From Comamonadaceae bacterium (lineage in GTDB: Bacteria; Pseudomonadota; Gammaproteobacteria; Burkholderiales; Burkholderiaceae_C): a stretch of 64,000 nt of DNA. Both the position numbers and the translations under genes were made by a program. The DNA lies in NCBI GenBank assembly GCA_009996515.1, contig JAACZV010000001.1, forward strand, positions 124,001-188,000, given 5' to 3'. Within the stretch, counting starts at the first letter, position 1, and each line of letters opens with the position of its first letter. Of this stretch, positions 16,858 through 28,215 are shown in pieces. A model generated the notes under the pieces. The model was not told the DNA's origin. It ran no database searches and saw only the letters and a program-made list of their open reading frames with translations.

Positions 16858-17505
16858 CTACTCGCCAACCTTAGCGAATCTCTCCCACACAGCTTGGCTG
16901 ACTCTGGAGCAGTCCTCGAGCTTCATCAGCCCGATCTGGCATTCCTGACGCGGAATGCCCAGCGTCTTTGACAGCCATTCGTAGGCCTCGCGCTTGGTCA
17001 TGAGCCCGTGGCCCCAAACCGGATCAAAGGCCTTGTGCGCGGCGATCCGCACGGCACGGAGCTCCTCGTTGGCCAAGTCACCGAATGGTTCGTCGCCGCC
17101 GCTCTTGCAACCAACCCACGCATCGCACGGCCAGCACACCCAGAACTGCCGGTCTTCCAGGTCTTTGCGGTCTGGGTACACGGCCAAGCCGCCGTGCAGC
17201 TCAGCGGCTCGGCCGCAGTAGTTGCACATCACCTCGCGGTCGGACGGGCGTGGCCGCGGTGGCGTCACCGGCTGCCCATCGACCTCGCGCATGCGCTTGA
17301 GGTACGCCAGCAGGCTCGTCATGCCGATGCCGCTGGTGGGACCTTCCGGCCCGTCCTCGATGGTCTGCCAAGCCTGCGTACCCGGCCAGAAGTCGACCCG
17401 GTCGTCCAGCCGCACGCGCTTGCCGTCGTCCAGCCACACGAGGTTGCCTTGGCCGAAGCCGCCTAACCCTGTCTGACCTGCAGCGGCTTGGTTCAGCATG
17501 ACCAT
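16858..17505 (-). CDS. zinc-finger-containing protein (DUF3268-like)
   Basis: A 215-residue protein. The central part has CNYCGRAAELHGG, then FWVCWPCDAWVGCKSG, then the LRAVRIAAHKAFDPVWG stretch, the pattern of DUF3268 proteins found in phages and mobile elements. Two CxxC pairs would bind one zinc. The C-terminal part (KREAYEWLSKTLGI..ECQIGLMK) is the usual helical end. The molecular role is unknown. It lies 18 bp downstream of the SRAP-like gene and probably belongs to the same operon. Confidence 0.6.
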   Translation of the reverse strand: MVMLNQAAAGQTGLGGFGQGNLVWLDDGKRVRLDDRVDFWPGTQAWQTIEDGPEGPTSGIGMTSLLAYLKRMREVDGQPVTPPRPRPSDREVMCNYCGRAAELHGGLAVYPDRKDLEDRQFWVCWPCDAWVGCKSGGDEPFGDLANEELRAVRIAAHKAFDPVWGHGLMTKREAYEWLSKTLGIPRQECQIGLMKLEDCSRVSQAVWERFAKVGE

Positions 17506-17523
17506 GTTGCGGTTTCCATCGCG

Positions 17524-18483
17524 CTACGCAGCCTGCCGGTGCTCATAAAACGCGGGCGTGCGGTCATCGAAGATGTCGTAGAGCGCTTTGAGGTTGCTGG
17601 GGTCCGGGTTCAGCCAGGCATCCACGTGTTCGGGCTTGATGCGGATGATCATGCGGTCATGGCCGGCGTCTGCGACTTCCTGCGGCGGCTCGTCGGTGAT
17701 GGCCGCGAAGGACAGCAGGTCTGGCTCACCGCTTCGGGTCCAGTGAGACCACAGACAGGCGATGTACATCAGCTCCGGCGGGTTGGGCGTGAATTGCAGG
17801 ATCACGTTCTCGGGCTTCTCATCGGGCGCTAGTTGCCGATGCTCCATGTCGTGCCGCTTGACGTTCTCGTAGAAGGTGTCGACCAGCAGGATGCCGTGCG
17901 TGTAGCCGAACTGCCCGCGCCAGAACCCCTCCAGGTTGTCGCGACGGGCGTTGTAGGTACCTGGGAACTTGATGTCGTAGTCGGCGGGCTTACCGGCCGG
18001 CCTGCACTGATAGCGCATGGGCAGAACGACGCGTTGGCCGTCGCGCACGACCATGACGGGCGCGTAGACGCCCGGGAAGATGCGTGAATCACGGTCCAGC
18101 AGCTCGGTGCGGCGCAGGTCATCCAGATCCAGCCGGGCCTTGGAAATCTTCGACGTGGCGATGCGCTGGCTCTCCAGCGCCGCCTTGGTCTGCTTCGTCT
18201 GCAGCGTGCGCTCGGCATCGGCCAGGCGCTTGCGTTGCGCGAACAGCTCCTGCTCCAGCGTCATCGCCCGGTCCGCCTTGAACGTCTCGATGAGGTGCTT
18301 GATCTCCAGCTCCTCAGGCGTTACCGCGTCGCGCTCGAAGGCGGCTTCCATGGCCTTGGGGATCTTCAGCTTGGCGTCCTGGCGGCCATAGAAGACCTTC
18401 ACGAAGTCCTTGATGCTGAGCTGGGCGCCGAACATGCGCGTGTAGTCCCGGTAGTCGGCGCGGATCTGGGCGGAATAGCACAT
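17524..18483 (-). CDS. SRAP (HMCES/YedK-like) abasic-site DNA-protein crosslink protein
   Basis: A 319-residue protein whose start MCYSAQ puts Cys at position 2, the residue that crosslinks to abasic sites in single-stranded DNA after Met removal. Also visible are the GTYNARRDNL segment (conserved Asn), FYEN and AGHDRMIIRI (conserved His). A Lys/Arg/Glu-rich helical stretch of about 70 residues (roughly 55-125) is inserted in the N-terminal half and makes the protein longer than YedK; it looks like a coiled coil. The start overlaps the stop of the upstream small gene (TGATG). The role is protection of lesions in ssDNA, fitting the neighbouring mutagenesis genes. Confidence 0.85.
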   Translation of the reverse strand: MCYSAQIRADYRDYTRMFGAQLSIKDFVKVFYGRQDAKLKIPKAMEAAFERDAVTPEELEIKHLIETFKADRAMTLEQELFAQRKRLADAERTLQTKQTKAALESQRIATSKISKARLDLDDLRRTELLDRDSRIFPGVYAPVMVVRDGQRVVLPMRYQCRPAGKPADYDIKFPGTYNARRDNLEGFWRGQFGYTHGILLVDTFYENVKRHDMEHRQLAPDEKPENVILQFTPNPPELMYIACLWSHWTRSGEPDLLSFAAITDEPPQEVADAGHDRMIIRIKPEHVDAWLNPDPSNLKALYDIFDDRTPAFYEHRQAA

Positions 18484-18743
18484 CAGGAGCCTTGTGAGGG
18501 AGTCAGCCACCAAGTGAGCAGCGCCACAGGATCAAGGGGAGCAAGGTCGTCAGGGCCTATGGACACCAGTATGCGGCCGCCCTCCACCATTCGAATCCTT
18601 GCCGACCGAGCTCCTACGGTGAGGATCAGAGCACCCGAAGCGCCGTCGCTGGAAAACTCGACGTCGTGGCCTTTGCCGATCAGAGCGTTCTGCGCGTCGA
18701 TCGCAACGCTGGCTGCGGTGGGGGGTGTTGGCAATGCGGACAT
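18483..18743 (-). CDS. small conserved-looking protein upstream of the SRAP gene
   Basis: An 86-residue protein that I do not recognise. It starts with a Pro/Ala-rich stretch, continues with alternating short beta-like segments (GALILTVGARSARIRMVEGGRILVSI) and ends LLTWWLTPSQGS. Its stop overlaps the SRAP start by TGATG, so the two are translationally coupled. No cysteines or known motif are seen. Its start lies 140 bp from the SOS box at 18883, so it may belong to the same damage response. Confidence 0.55.
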   Translation of the reverse strand: MSALPTPPTAASVAIDAQNALIGKGHDVEFSSDGASGALILTVGARSARIRMVEGGRILVSIGPDDLAPLDPVALLTWWLTPSQGS

Positions 18744-18882
18744 GTTCAGTTTGGCATCTGTTCTGAGCCGATGCGAGCTATCAGCCCAGCAGCATGATCG
18801 CCGCTGAGGCTGCTCGGTGATACAGCCAACTTATCCCGCATCCCGGCGTCCTGTCCGACTAGACGGCGAACCTGCTTGCATA

Positions 18883-18902
18883 TACTGTACATTCATACAG
18901 CT
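18883..18902. promoter_or_regulatory. LexA (SOS) box before imuA
   Basis: TACTGTACATTCATACAGCT fits the CTGT-N8-ACAG LexA pattern (CTGT 18885-18888, ACAG 18897-18900). It lies 14 bp before the imuA ATG, so bound LexA would block the promoter. It may also influence the divergent SRAP operon. Confidence 0.88.
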
Positions 18903-18915
18903 TTTATGTTGAGCC

Positions 18916-19752
18916 ATGTTGCCCGTCGCCGTCGGGCTGGACGGGGTGTCCCCGCCTCCCAGCCTGCCATCTCCCACCCAGAACGCTCCCTCCGGGGCGC
19001 ATGAACCGCTGCCCCAGCAGGTGGAGGCGGCGCTGTGGCGGGGAACCGAGCTGGGTGGGCCGGTGGCAGAGGTGCTGTCCAGCGGCTTCCCCGGCCTGGA
19101 CGCGGTGCTGCCGGGTGGCGGCTGGCCCTGCGGGTCGGTCACCGAGGTGCTGGTCCCCCAGTTCTCCGTCGTGGAACTGCGCCTGCTGACGCCGGTCATC
19201 GCGGCGCTGACACGAGCCGGTCGCGCCGTCGCACTGGTGGGCCCGCCGCTGGACCCTCACGCCCCCGGCATGCGCCACGACTGCATCGATGAGCGCCACC
19301 TCGTCTGGTCCGACGTCGACGCGCCGCGCGACCGTCTCTGGTCCACTGAGCAGCTCGTCAAATCGAAAAAGTGCGGCGCCATCGTGACCTGGCTGCCGAT
19401 GGTTCGCCCCGAGCAGATCCGGCGCCTGCAAGTACTGGCCAGCCATTGCCCTGGCCCCGTGTTTCTGTGCCGCCCCGAGGTCGCCGCCCGCGATTCGTCG
19501 GCCGCGCCGCTGCGGCTGCTGGCGCGGTATGAGACCGACTGGCAGGTCGCCATCGACGTGCTCAAGCGCAAGGGACCGCCGCTGGAAGACCGCCTGCACT
19601 TGCTGTCCTTGCCGGGCGGCGTCAACACCATCATGACCCCACGGCTGCGTTACTACAGCCGTCTGCGTGTGAGACCGAGCCATGTTGTGGTCAGCCATCC
19701 TGCTGCCGCCGTGCGCGAGCGATCCGAAGTCTTCACAGCCCCCCAGCCCTGA
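18916..19752 (+). CDS. imuA: ImuA, RecA-like component of the inducible mutagenesis cassette
   Basis: A 278-residue RecA/SulA-like protein with the ImuA pattern LSSGFPGLDAVLPGGGWPCGSVTEVL near residues 55-80 and PRLRYYSRLRV near the end. It works with ImuB and DnaE2 in translesion synthesis after DNA damage. The ATG at 18916 is 14 bp after the LexA box. The last 71 bp overlap the imuB start. The overlap is long, but both ends match their families, so I keep it. Confidence 0.85.
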   Translation: MLPVAVGLDGVSPPPSLPSPTQNAPSGAHEPLPQQVEAALWRGTELGGPVAEVLSSGFPGLDAVLPGGGWPCGSVTEVLVPQFSVVELRLLTPVIAALTRAGRAVALVGPPLDPHAPGMRHDCIDERHLVWSDVDAPRDRLWSTEQLVKSKKCGAIVTWLPMVRPEQIRRLQVLASHCPGPVFLCRPEVAARDSSAAPLRLLARYETDWQVAIDVLKRKGPPLEDRLHLLSLPGGVNTIMTPRLRYYSRLRVRPSHVVVSHPAAAVRERSEVFTAPQP

Positions 19753-20998
19753 CGCTCTTCGCGCCGTGGCCGTCTGGGCGTTGCAGTTCACACCCAGGGT
19801 CACTGTCTCCGAGGATGCCGTGCTGATGGAGGTGGAGACGAGCACGCGCCTGTTCGGGGGCAAGCGTGCGCTGCGCGACCGCGTGGTCGCCGAAGCGGCC
19901 GATCTGGGCGCGCAGAAGGTGGCCTGGGCCAGCACAAGCCTGGCCGCCCATGCCCTGGCCCGCTGCAACATCGAGAACGGCTTCAAGCGGCCGCTGCCGG
20001 CCTTGCTGGACGCTCTGCCGATGGGGTGCCTCAGTGCAGTCCGGCCGCACGAGACCACGTTGGCCCAGACTGGCTGCCGCACGCTGGGCGACGTCCGGCG
20101 ATTGCCGCGCGCGGGCCTCAGCCGGCGCTTCGACAAGCAGTTGCTGCTGGCGCTGGACCAGGCTTACGGCCACGCGCCCGAGGCTCATCATTGGCAGGTC
20201 TTGCCTGACGACTTCAAAGCCCGCCTGGAGCTGCCTTTTCGCGTGGAGCATGCCCCGGCCCTGCTGCAGGGCGCCCGGCGCTTGCTGCTGCAGATGTGCG
20301 GCTGGTTGGCGGCACGGCATGCCGGCACGACGGCCTTCACGCTGTGCTGGTGGCACGACGCCATGCGGCATCGCGATGCTGGCGACAGCGGGCAGATGAC
20401 CGTGCGCACTGCTGCCCCCAGCCGCGACGTCGAGCACCTGTGCCGCTTGCTGGCAGAGCACCTGGCCAAGGTCACGCTGCTTGCACCGGTCGGCGATCTG
20501 GAGCTGTCCGCCGACGAGGTCCACGACCAGGCGGCATGCAATGGGTCGCTGCTGCCTGATGCGGTCGAAGACGGCGAATCGCTGGATCTGGTGCTGGAGC
20601 GCATGGCCGCGCGCCAGGGCCCCGAGACGGTGAAGCGGTGCGTCACCAAGGAAGACCATCGCCAGGAATGGATGGCTCATTGGCAGCCATCGGCTGAGCC
20701 GCTGCCTCGCAAGGCAAAGCCCAGCACTGAGCTGCCGCAGCCCACCTGGGTGCTGCGCGTACCGCTGAAGCTGGCCGTCCGCAATCACCGCCCCGTCTAC
20801 CAGGGCGAGCTGCAGCTCCTGGCCGGGCCACAGTGCGTCGAAGGCGGCTGGTGGGACCGCGACGAAGCCGCTGGCACGGGCCGCAACGTCGTGCGCGACT
20901 ACTGGCTGGCGGAATCCCAGCACGCCGGCCTGCTGTGGATCTTCCAGGCCAAGACCGACGACACGGTCTGCTGGTTCCTGCACGGCGTCTTCGGATGA
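19682..20998 (+). CDS. imuB: ImuB, Y-family polymerase-like protein
   Basis: A 438-residue protein with the ImuB start MLWSAILLP, the VWALQFTPRVTVSEDAVLMEVETSTRLFGG segment and HhH-type part (QTGCRTLGDVRRLPRAGLSRRF). ImuB proteins lack the catalytic carboxylates of active Y-family polymerases and serve as the hub linking the sliding clamp, ImuA and DnaE2. The gene overlaps imuA and ends 12 bp before dnaE2, so the three form one SOS-controlled operon. Confidence 0.86.
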   Translation: MLWSAILLPPCASDPKSSQPPSPDALRAVAVWALQFTPRVTVSEDAVLMEVETSTRLFGGKRALRDRVVAEAADLGAQKVAWASTSLAAHALARCNIENGFKRPLPALLDALPMGCLSAVRPHETTLAQTGCRTLGDVRRLPRAGLSRRFDKQLLLALDQAYGHAPEAHHWQVLPDDFKARLELPFRVEHAPALLQGARRLLLQMCGWLAARHAGTTAFTLCWWHDAMRHRDAGDSGQMTVRTAAPSRDVEHLCRLLAEHLAKVTLLAPVGDLELSADEVHDQAACNGSLLPDAVEDGESLDLVLERMAARQGPETVKRCVTKEDHRQEWMAHWQPSAEPLPRKAKPSTELPQPTWVLRVPLKLAVRNHRPVYQGELQLLAGPQCVEGGWWDRDEAAGTGRNVVRDYWLAESQHAGLLWIFQAKTDDTVCWFLHGVFG

Positions 20999-21010
20999 TG
21001 GGGCCCGGCC

Positions 21011-24100
<3,090 letters not shown>

Positions 24101-24219
24101 CCGCTCATTGGCTGCAGGTGCCTTCTTGTGCGTAACGGCGAGCATTCACCCACGAATCCCGCATCGCCATCTCACGCGGTCATGCTTAGTCTCTGTTGAT
24201 CCAACAGCTGGAGTTCGCG

Positions 24220-24450
24220 ATGAAATCAACTCCGTCCCGACCAGACACGGACCAAACTACAGCGGGCTCGCCGACCATACTGAGGCTACCCAGAGTCCGG
24301 CAACGAACCGGTCTCGGACGGTCGACGATCTACCGCGAGATGGCTCAGGGCCGCTTTCCGCGCTCAGTCCAGTTGACGCCTCGGTCTGTCGGCTGGCGCG
24401 AGACCGACATCAACGCATGGCTCGAAGCCCGCCCCCTGGCCGCTCATTGA
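24220..24450 (+). CDS. AlpA-family DNA-binding protein
   Basis: A 76-residue winged/MerR-like HTH protein: LRLPRVRQRTGLGRSTIYREMAQGRFPRSVQLTPRSVGWRETDINAWLEARP is the classical AlpA pattern. Such proteins regulate excision or early genes of prophages and integrative elements. The ATG at 24220 follows CTGGAG; the TTG at 24196 would add eight residues. It is the first gene after the dnaE2 cassette and may mark the regulatory front of the conjugative element. Confidence 0.85.
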   Translation: MKSTPSRPDTDQTTAGSPTILRLPRVRQRTGLGRSTIYREMAQGRFPRSVQLTPRSVGWRETDINAWLEARPLAAH

Positions 24451-24761
24451 ACCGCGGGCGATGCCCACATTGCCAGCTTCGTCACAAGAGCGACCAAGAA
24501 CAGCAAGGCCAGAAGCCGTGCAACCCACCAACTCGTGAACCAGTAGCGGTGGTTGTTGAAGAGCGCACCGCACAGTCGGAAGACCGCGCTCACGGTCGCA
24601 ACCACGGTCACTAGAAGAACCATTCCGGCTGCGTTCGGGAACTGGTGCACAAGCACTATCCAAGCGATGGGCCAGCCCACCGCATCGACAGCCGCAAGCA
24701 AGCGGCGACCCGGCCAATAGGCAGCATCAGGGCGCGGTTCTCGTTGGACCAAGACGATCAT
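24444..24761 (-). CDS. small membrane protein
   Basis: A 105-residue protein with about three hydrophobic segments: residues 18-40 (LLAAVDAVGWPIAWIVLVHQF), 45-65 (AGMVLLVTVVATVSAVFRLCG) and 80-100 (ARLLALLFLVALVTKLAMW). It overlaps the AlpA-like stop by a few bases on the opposite strand. I recognise no family. Small membrane proteins of this sort often flank T4SS loci, but nothing links it firmly. Confidence 0.6.
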   Translation of the reverse strand: MIVLVQREPRPDAAYWPGRRLLAAVDAVGWPIAWIVLVHQFPNAAGMVLLVTVVATVSAVFRLCGALFNNHRYWFTSWWVARLLALLFLVALVTKLAMWASPAVQ

Positions 24762-25175
24762 GGTTTCCCTTCCTCACGCACCTAACTAGCCAGCGCGCAG
24801 ACGAAATGAAAGCACCAATCGTCGCCGCATAGACACGACAGGGAAACAGTTTGTAAATCCACCGTACCAAAGAATCCCGCACTGTTTCACGACGCCCAAT
24901 GCGAAGTCATTGCTTGACGGCCCGGTCTACACCAGAGTCGATTCACTCGAAGCACCGAACGAAGCAGCGTAGCGAGTGTTCGGTGCAGACCACCGAACCG
25001 GCCGAGGACGGACGCGGCAGCCATCGAACCAAGCACGACTACAAGCGTTCGGCCGGCAGTAGAGCGAACTAGACAACTGAGCGCCAACGGTCCTCAATTC
25101 GTCCCGGGGCATTTCATCCGCTGCTGCCATCGCCACAAAGAGCGCATGGCATCCAGCGTGCCACAGGAGAAGGGG
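24762..25175. other. spacer before the LuxR pair, with one inverted repeat
   Basis: About 410 bp without a convincing gene. It contains GCACCGAAC (24952-24960) paired with GTTCGGTGC (24978-24986), a perfect 9-bp inverted repeat with a 17-nt centre. The repeat lies about 190 bp upstream of the gene at 25176 and could be an operator for the LuxR-type regulator or a stem in a leader RNA. Confidence 0.4.
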
Positions 25176-25610
25176 ATGGACTCAGACGAAATTGTCACGA
25201 CCAAAGGGGCTCGGCGCAGCGCCGCATTTCGCGCACTCCACCGAAAGCTTGACCCCATCGACGGTCCGAGAACTCTGGGAGCGAAACGGCTCGCTCTTCA
25301 CGACCAACGACATCGACAAGACGTCGCCGACTGGCACGTCGGCCTCCTCAAGACAGGTGATCAAGGGACTTGCGTTCTCATCTCATCGAGCGGAACCGTG
25401 GCGTTCGCCATCGCTCGCACCGCATCCGGCCTGTTCATCGAGAGAAGAAGTTGCCCACAGACCGGTCCTCGGACGTCTCACGCAATGACCTTCAAGGACA
25501 TATCGACGTTCGACCGATGGTGCGATATCGAGCCAGCTCGATTCGACGATCCACTGCTGTGCGATCTGCTGCGCCGTCGCGGGCATGACCTCTTTTCCGC
25601 TCACGGCTGA
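25176..25610 (+). CDS. hypothetical protein paired with LuxR-type regulator
   Basis: A 144-residue protein starting MDSDEIVTTKG. The ATG at 25176 has an AGGAGA ribosome binding site; the ATG at 25146 lacks one. The middle (GTCVLISSSGTVAFAIARTASGLFIERRS) looks like a small beta sheet, and the end is LLCDLLRRRGHDLFSAHG. I recognise no family. It overlaps the LuxR-type gene by 26 bp, so the two are translationally coupled and may act together, for instance as regulator and modulator. Confidence 0.6.
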   Translation: MDSDEIVTTKGARRSAAFRALHRKLDPIDGPRTLGAKRLALHDQRHRQDVADWHVGLLKTGDQGTCVLISSSGTVAFAIARTASGLFIERRSCPQTGPRTSHAMTFKDISTFDRWCDIEPARFDDPLLCDLLRRRGHDLFSAHG

Positions 25611-26364
25611 ATTGGTCGGCCAGGCAGCGCTGCCGACCGAAACGGCGTCTCCGCTTCGCGTTCTCGAGCTTCTACCCGGCATCGCCTCGGCAGAAAGCGA
25701 GCAAGCCGCCGTCGACCAGTTCAGGCTCGCACTACAGATGCTAGGGGCTGACTCCGGCGTCTTCATCAGCGCAATCAAGGACGACGCCGCTCGAACATCC
25801 ATCCGATCACTGCTCGCATGCGACCCGCGATGGGCGATTGAGTACTCGCGCGCCGACTGGCACGACCACGACCCGTGGCTCAGGCACGCGATCGACAGCC
25901 AGACGCCCATCCGAGGCGACGAGCTAAACGTGCGTCTGGAGGAGCAGGAATTCATCGACAGGTCGACAGCACTTGGCTTCGCGTCAACCATCGTTGCTCC
26001 CGCGCCCACCTGCTTCGGCGGCGCGCGATTTGGCGTTCTCGTCCTAGGCTCAGAAAGCCAAAATTGCTTTGTCGGCAGCGGCTACCAGATGGTTCGAATC
26101 GTCGCGCGCGCGCTCGCGATGGAGCTCCACGAATGGCTGCTCCGGGCCGTCCGCGACGATTTGCTTGAGCGGTCCCGTATCACTGCGGACGAGATTGATC
26201 TGCTGCGTCATGAAGCGGCAGGCCGAACCAGTAAGGTCATCGGCTTCACCCTTGGCATCAAGCCGAGGATCGTGGACTACCGGTTTCAACGCCTGAGCGC
26301 CAAGCTCAATGTGCCTGACCGTCGAACTGCGATGCGGATCGCGCGACTCTACGGACTGATCTGA
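25585..26364 (+). CDS. LuxR-family regulator with autoinducer-binding-like domain
   Basis: A 259-residue protein. Residues 15-175 resemble the autoinducer-binding fold (WHDHDPWLRHAIDSQTPIRGDEL and STALGFASTIVAPAPTCFGGARFGVLVLGS). The C-terminal 60 residues are a LuxR-type HTH in diverged form: EIDLLRHEAAGRTSKVIGFTLGIKPRIVDYRFQRLSAKLNVPDRRTAMRIARLYGLI. No luxI synthase is nearby, so it is a solo regulator. Its place directly before the T4SS operon suggests control of transfer by population density or by a host or plant signal; this is inference. Confidence 0.82.
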   Translation: MTSFPLTAELVGQAALPTETASPLRVLELLPGIASAESEQAAVDQFRLALQMLGADSGVFISAIKDDAARTSIRSLLACDPRWAIEYSRADWHDHDPWLRHAIDSQTPIRGDELNVRLEEQEFIDRSTALGFASTIVAPAPTCFGGARFGVLVLGSESQNCFVGSGYQMVRIVARALAMELHEWLLRAVRDDLLERSRITADEIDLLRHEAAGRTSKVIGFTLGIKPRIVDYRFQRLSAKLNVPDRRTAMRIARLYGLI

Positions 26365-26373
26365 TACGGATTC

Positions 26374-26394
26374 GGTGATTCGGGCCCGAATGCC
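26374..26394. promoter_or_regulatory. palindromic operator candidate before the T4SS operon
   Basis: ATTCGGGCCCGAAT (26378-26391) is a perfect 14-bp palindrome, and the right side continues GCC. The same core with the same flank appears as a 20-bp perfect palindrome at 53977-53996 before the mobilisation genes. It lies about 105-120 bp before the first transfer gene (26495). Confidence 0.6.
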
Positions 26395-26494
26395 GAAGCC
26401 ATCAAGGCCCTGGAAATAGCTAACTTGACCTCATGGCTCCATCGCGAGCCGAACGAAGTGCCAGCAGTGGCGCTCTTCATTCGAGGTCAACACC

Positions 26495-27070
26495 ATGAAG
26501 TTGCAATTCTTCGAGCAGACACCCAAGCGCGGTGACACCGGCGTTTGCCTGCGGATCGGCAGCATTGCGCTGCCGCTGTGCCGCCTCGGCACCTTCGTCG
26601 TCTGCCTGGCCACGCTGGCGCCCGCCCCTGCGCGCGCAGTCGACGGATGCACGGTCTTGCTCTGCCTAGCCGCTCCCAGCTGGCGCTCGATCGGTCAGTG
26701 CGTTCCTCCGGTGCGACAGTTGCTCCGCGACCTGGCACGCGGCAAGGCCTTCCCGACCTGCACCATGTCCGGCTCCGGTAACGCCGCGAGCCACGCTTGG
26801 TCGGCCGCCCCCGACTTCTGCCCGCCCCAGTACACCCGCACATACGACGGCCCCCACGGTCCGGTCTACACCTGCGACTACACCGGCGCCATCTCAGTGT
26901 CCGTCGACGGCCTGCCGTTCGCACGCACCTGGTGGTCACTGGACGGCGACTCGGTGACTGAGTTCAGCCCGGCTGCCAAGGTGCAGCTGGGATCCTGGGA
27001 CAAGCGCTTCGACGAAGAGTTCGCCGCGTGGCTTGCCATGCGGCCGGCCATCTCGCCGACCGTCCACTGA
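26495..27070 (+). CDS. TrbM/KikA/MpfK-family conjugal transfer protein
   Basis: A 191-residue exported protein. The signal peptide ends around residue 48 (LATLAPAPARA). The mature start DGCTVLLCLAAPSWRSIGQCVPPVRQLLRDLARGKAFPTC matches the TrbM/KikA/MpfK pattern of a cysteine-rich LLCL motif followed by two further conserved cysteines. These periplasmic proteins are encoded beside VirB1-like transglycosylases in P-type transfer systems, and kikA sits there in IncN plasmids. It is the first gene of the long + strand operon; virB1 follows 9 bp later. Confidence 0.75.
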   Translation: MKLQFFEQTPKRGDTGVCLRIGSIALPLCRLGTFVVCLATLAPAPARAVDGCTVLLCLAAPSWRSIGQCVPPVRQLLRDLARGKAFPTCTMSGSGNAASHAWSAAPDFCPPQYTRTYDGPHGPVYTCDYTGAISVSVDGLPFARTWWSLDGDSVTEFSPAAKVQLGSWDKRFDEEFAAWLAMRPAISPTVH

Positions 27071-27079
27071 GCGCCCGCC

Positions 27080-27580
27080 ATGGAAACCACAGCGTTCGTG
27101 GCGCTGGCGCTCGCCTGCGCGCCTGCCGTGCACATCGACACGGCACACGCCCTCGTCAAGGTCGAAAGCAGCTTCAACCCCTGGGCCATCGGCGTTGTCC
27201 GCGGTGAGCTCCAACGGCAGCCGAGGAGCCGGTCCGAAGCGCTTGCCACCGCCGAGGCCCTGCATGCCGCTGGGTGGAACTTCAGCGTCGGCCTCGGGCA
27301 GATCAATGTCCGCAACTTCGCACGGCTGGGTCTGACGTTGCAAAGCGCGTTCGAGCCCTGCTCGAACCTGACCGCGATGCAGGTCGTCCTGACCGACTGC
27401 TTCGAACGCTCGCGGTCTGCAGGCCAACGCCACCAGCAAGCGCTGCGGCAGGCCCTGTCCTGCTACTACAGCGGCGACTTCTCCACCGGTTTCCAGCACG
27501 GCTACGTGCAACGGGTCGTCCAGGCGGCGGCCAGCGCGCAGCTGCCCCTCCCCCCCGCACTCCCGAAGGAGAAGTCATGA
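27080..27580 (+). CDS. virB1: VirB1-type lytic transglycosylase
   Basis: A 166-residue SLT-fold protein. The catalytic Glu lies in ALVKVESSFNPWAIGV (about residue 29), followed by FSVGLGQINVRNFARLGL and the C-terminal CYYSGDF. It opens peptidoglycan locally for assembly of the secretion channel. Its stop overlaps the virB2 ATG (ATGA). Confidence 0.9.
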   Translation: METTAFVALALACAPAVHIDTAHALVKVESSFNPWAIGVVRGELQRQPRSRSEALATAEALHAAGWNFSVGLGQINVRNFARLGLTLQSAFEPCSNLTAMQVVLTDCFERSRSAGQRHQQALRQALSCYYSGDFSTGFQHGYVQRVVQAAASAQLPLPPALPKEKS

Positions 27581-27867
27581 GCCGACTTGAACAACTCAAG
27601 CGTCGCTGCGCCGCGGCCTCGCTGGCAACGCTCGTCATGGCGTACCGCCCCGCCGAAGCCCAGGGCTTCGACAAGATCAACGACACGGTCGTCAACGTCA
27701 ACACCATCCTGGTGACGATCTCGATCGCCGTTGTGACGATCGCCATCATCTGGGCCGGCTTCAAGATGATCTTCCAGGGCGCCCGCCTGGCCGATGTCGC
27801 CAACGTGCTGATCGGCGCCACGCTGATCGGCGGCGCCAGCGCCATGGCTACCTACATCGTCGCCTGA
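27577..27867 (+). CDS. virB2: VirB2 major pilin
   Basis: A 96-residue prepilin. A cleavable signal region ends near AEAQG (residue ~29), and two hydrophobic segments follow (NTILVTISIAVVTIAIIWAGFKMIF and VANVLIGATLIGGASAMATYIV), the standard VirB2/TrbC layout. The start ATG overlaps the virB1 stop. The pilin builds the conjugative pilus. Confidence 0.9.
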   Translation: MSRLEQLKRRCAAASLATLVMAYRPAEAQGFDKINDTVVNVNTILVTISIAVVTIAIIWAGFKMIFQGARLADVANVLIGATLIGGASAMATYIVA

Positions 27868-27882
27868 CGCAGCGAGGCCGCC

Positions 27883-28215
27883 ATGCAATCCGAGGCCATC
27901 TACAAGGGTGCCACCCGCCCGGCCATGAAGCTGGGCATCCCGCTCGTACCGCTGGTGGTGCTGTTCGGCGTCGGGATGCTGCTCATCATGTGGGGTGGCG
28001 TTCTGGTGAGCTGGTGGCTCTCCGTTGGCGTGCTGCTGGCCATCGGGCCAGCGCTGGCCTGGATGCGCTTCGTCACCACACAGGATGACCAGCGCTTCCG
28101 GCAGATGTTCATCGCCATGCAGCTGCGTCTGCACGACCACAACCATCGTCTCTGGCAAGCCCGCAGCTACGCCCCCACGCTGTACCGAGGAGCACGCGAT
28201 GCTTGGCATAACTGA
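27883..28215 (+). CDS. virB3: VirB3 inner-membrane protein
   Basis: A 110-residue protein with IYKGATRPAMKLGIPLVPL at the start, as in VirB3, then two membrane segments (VVLFGVGMLLIMWGGVLVSWW and a following LAIGPALAWMRF). VirB3 works with VirB4 in pilus assembly. It overlaps virB4 by 17 bp. Confidence 0.9.
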   Translation: MQSEAIYKGATRPAMKLGIPLVPLVVLFGVGMLLIMWGGVLVSWWLSVGVLLAIGPALAWMRFVTTQDDQRFRQMFIAMQLRLHDHNHRLWQARSYAPTLYRGARDAWHN

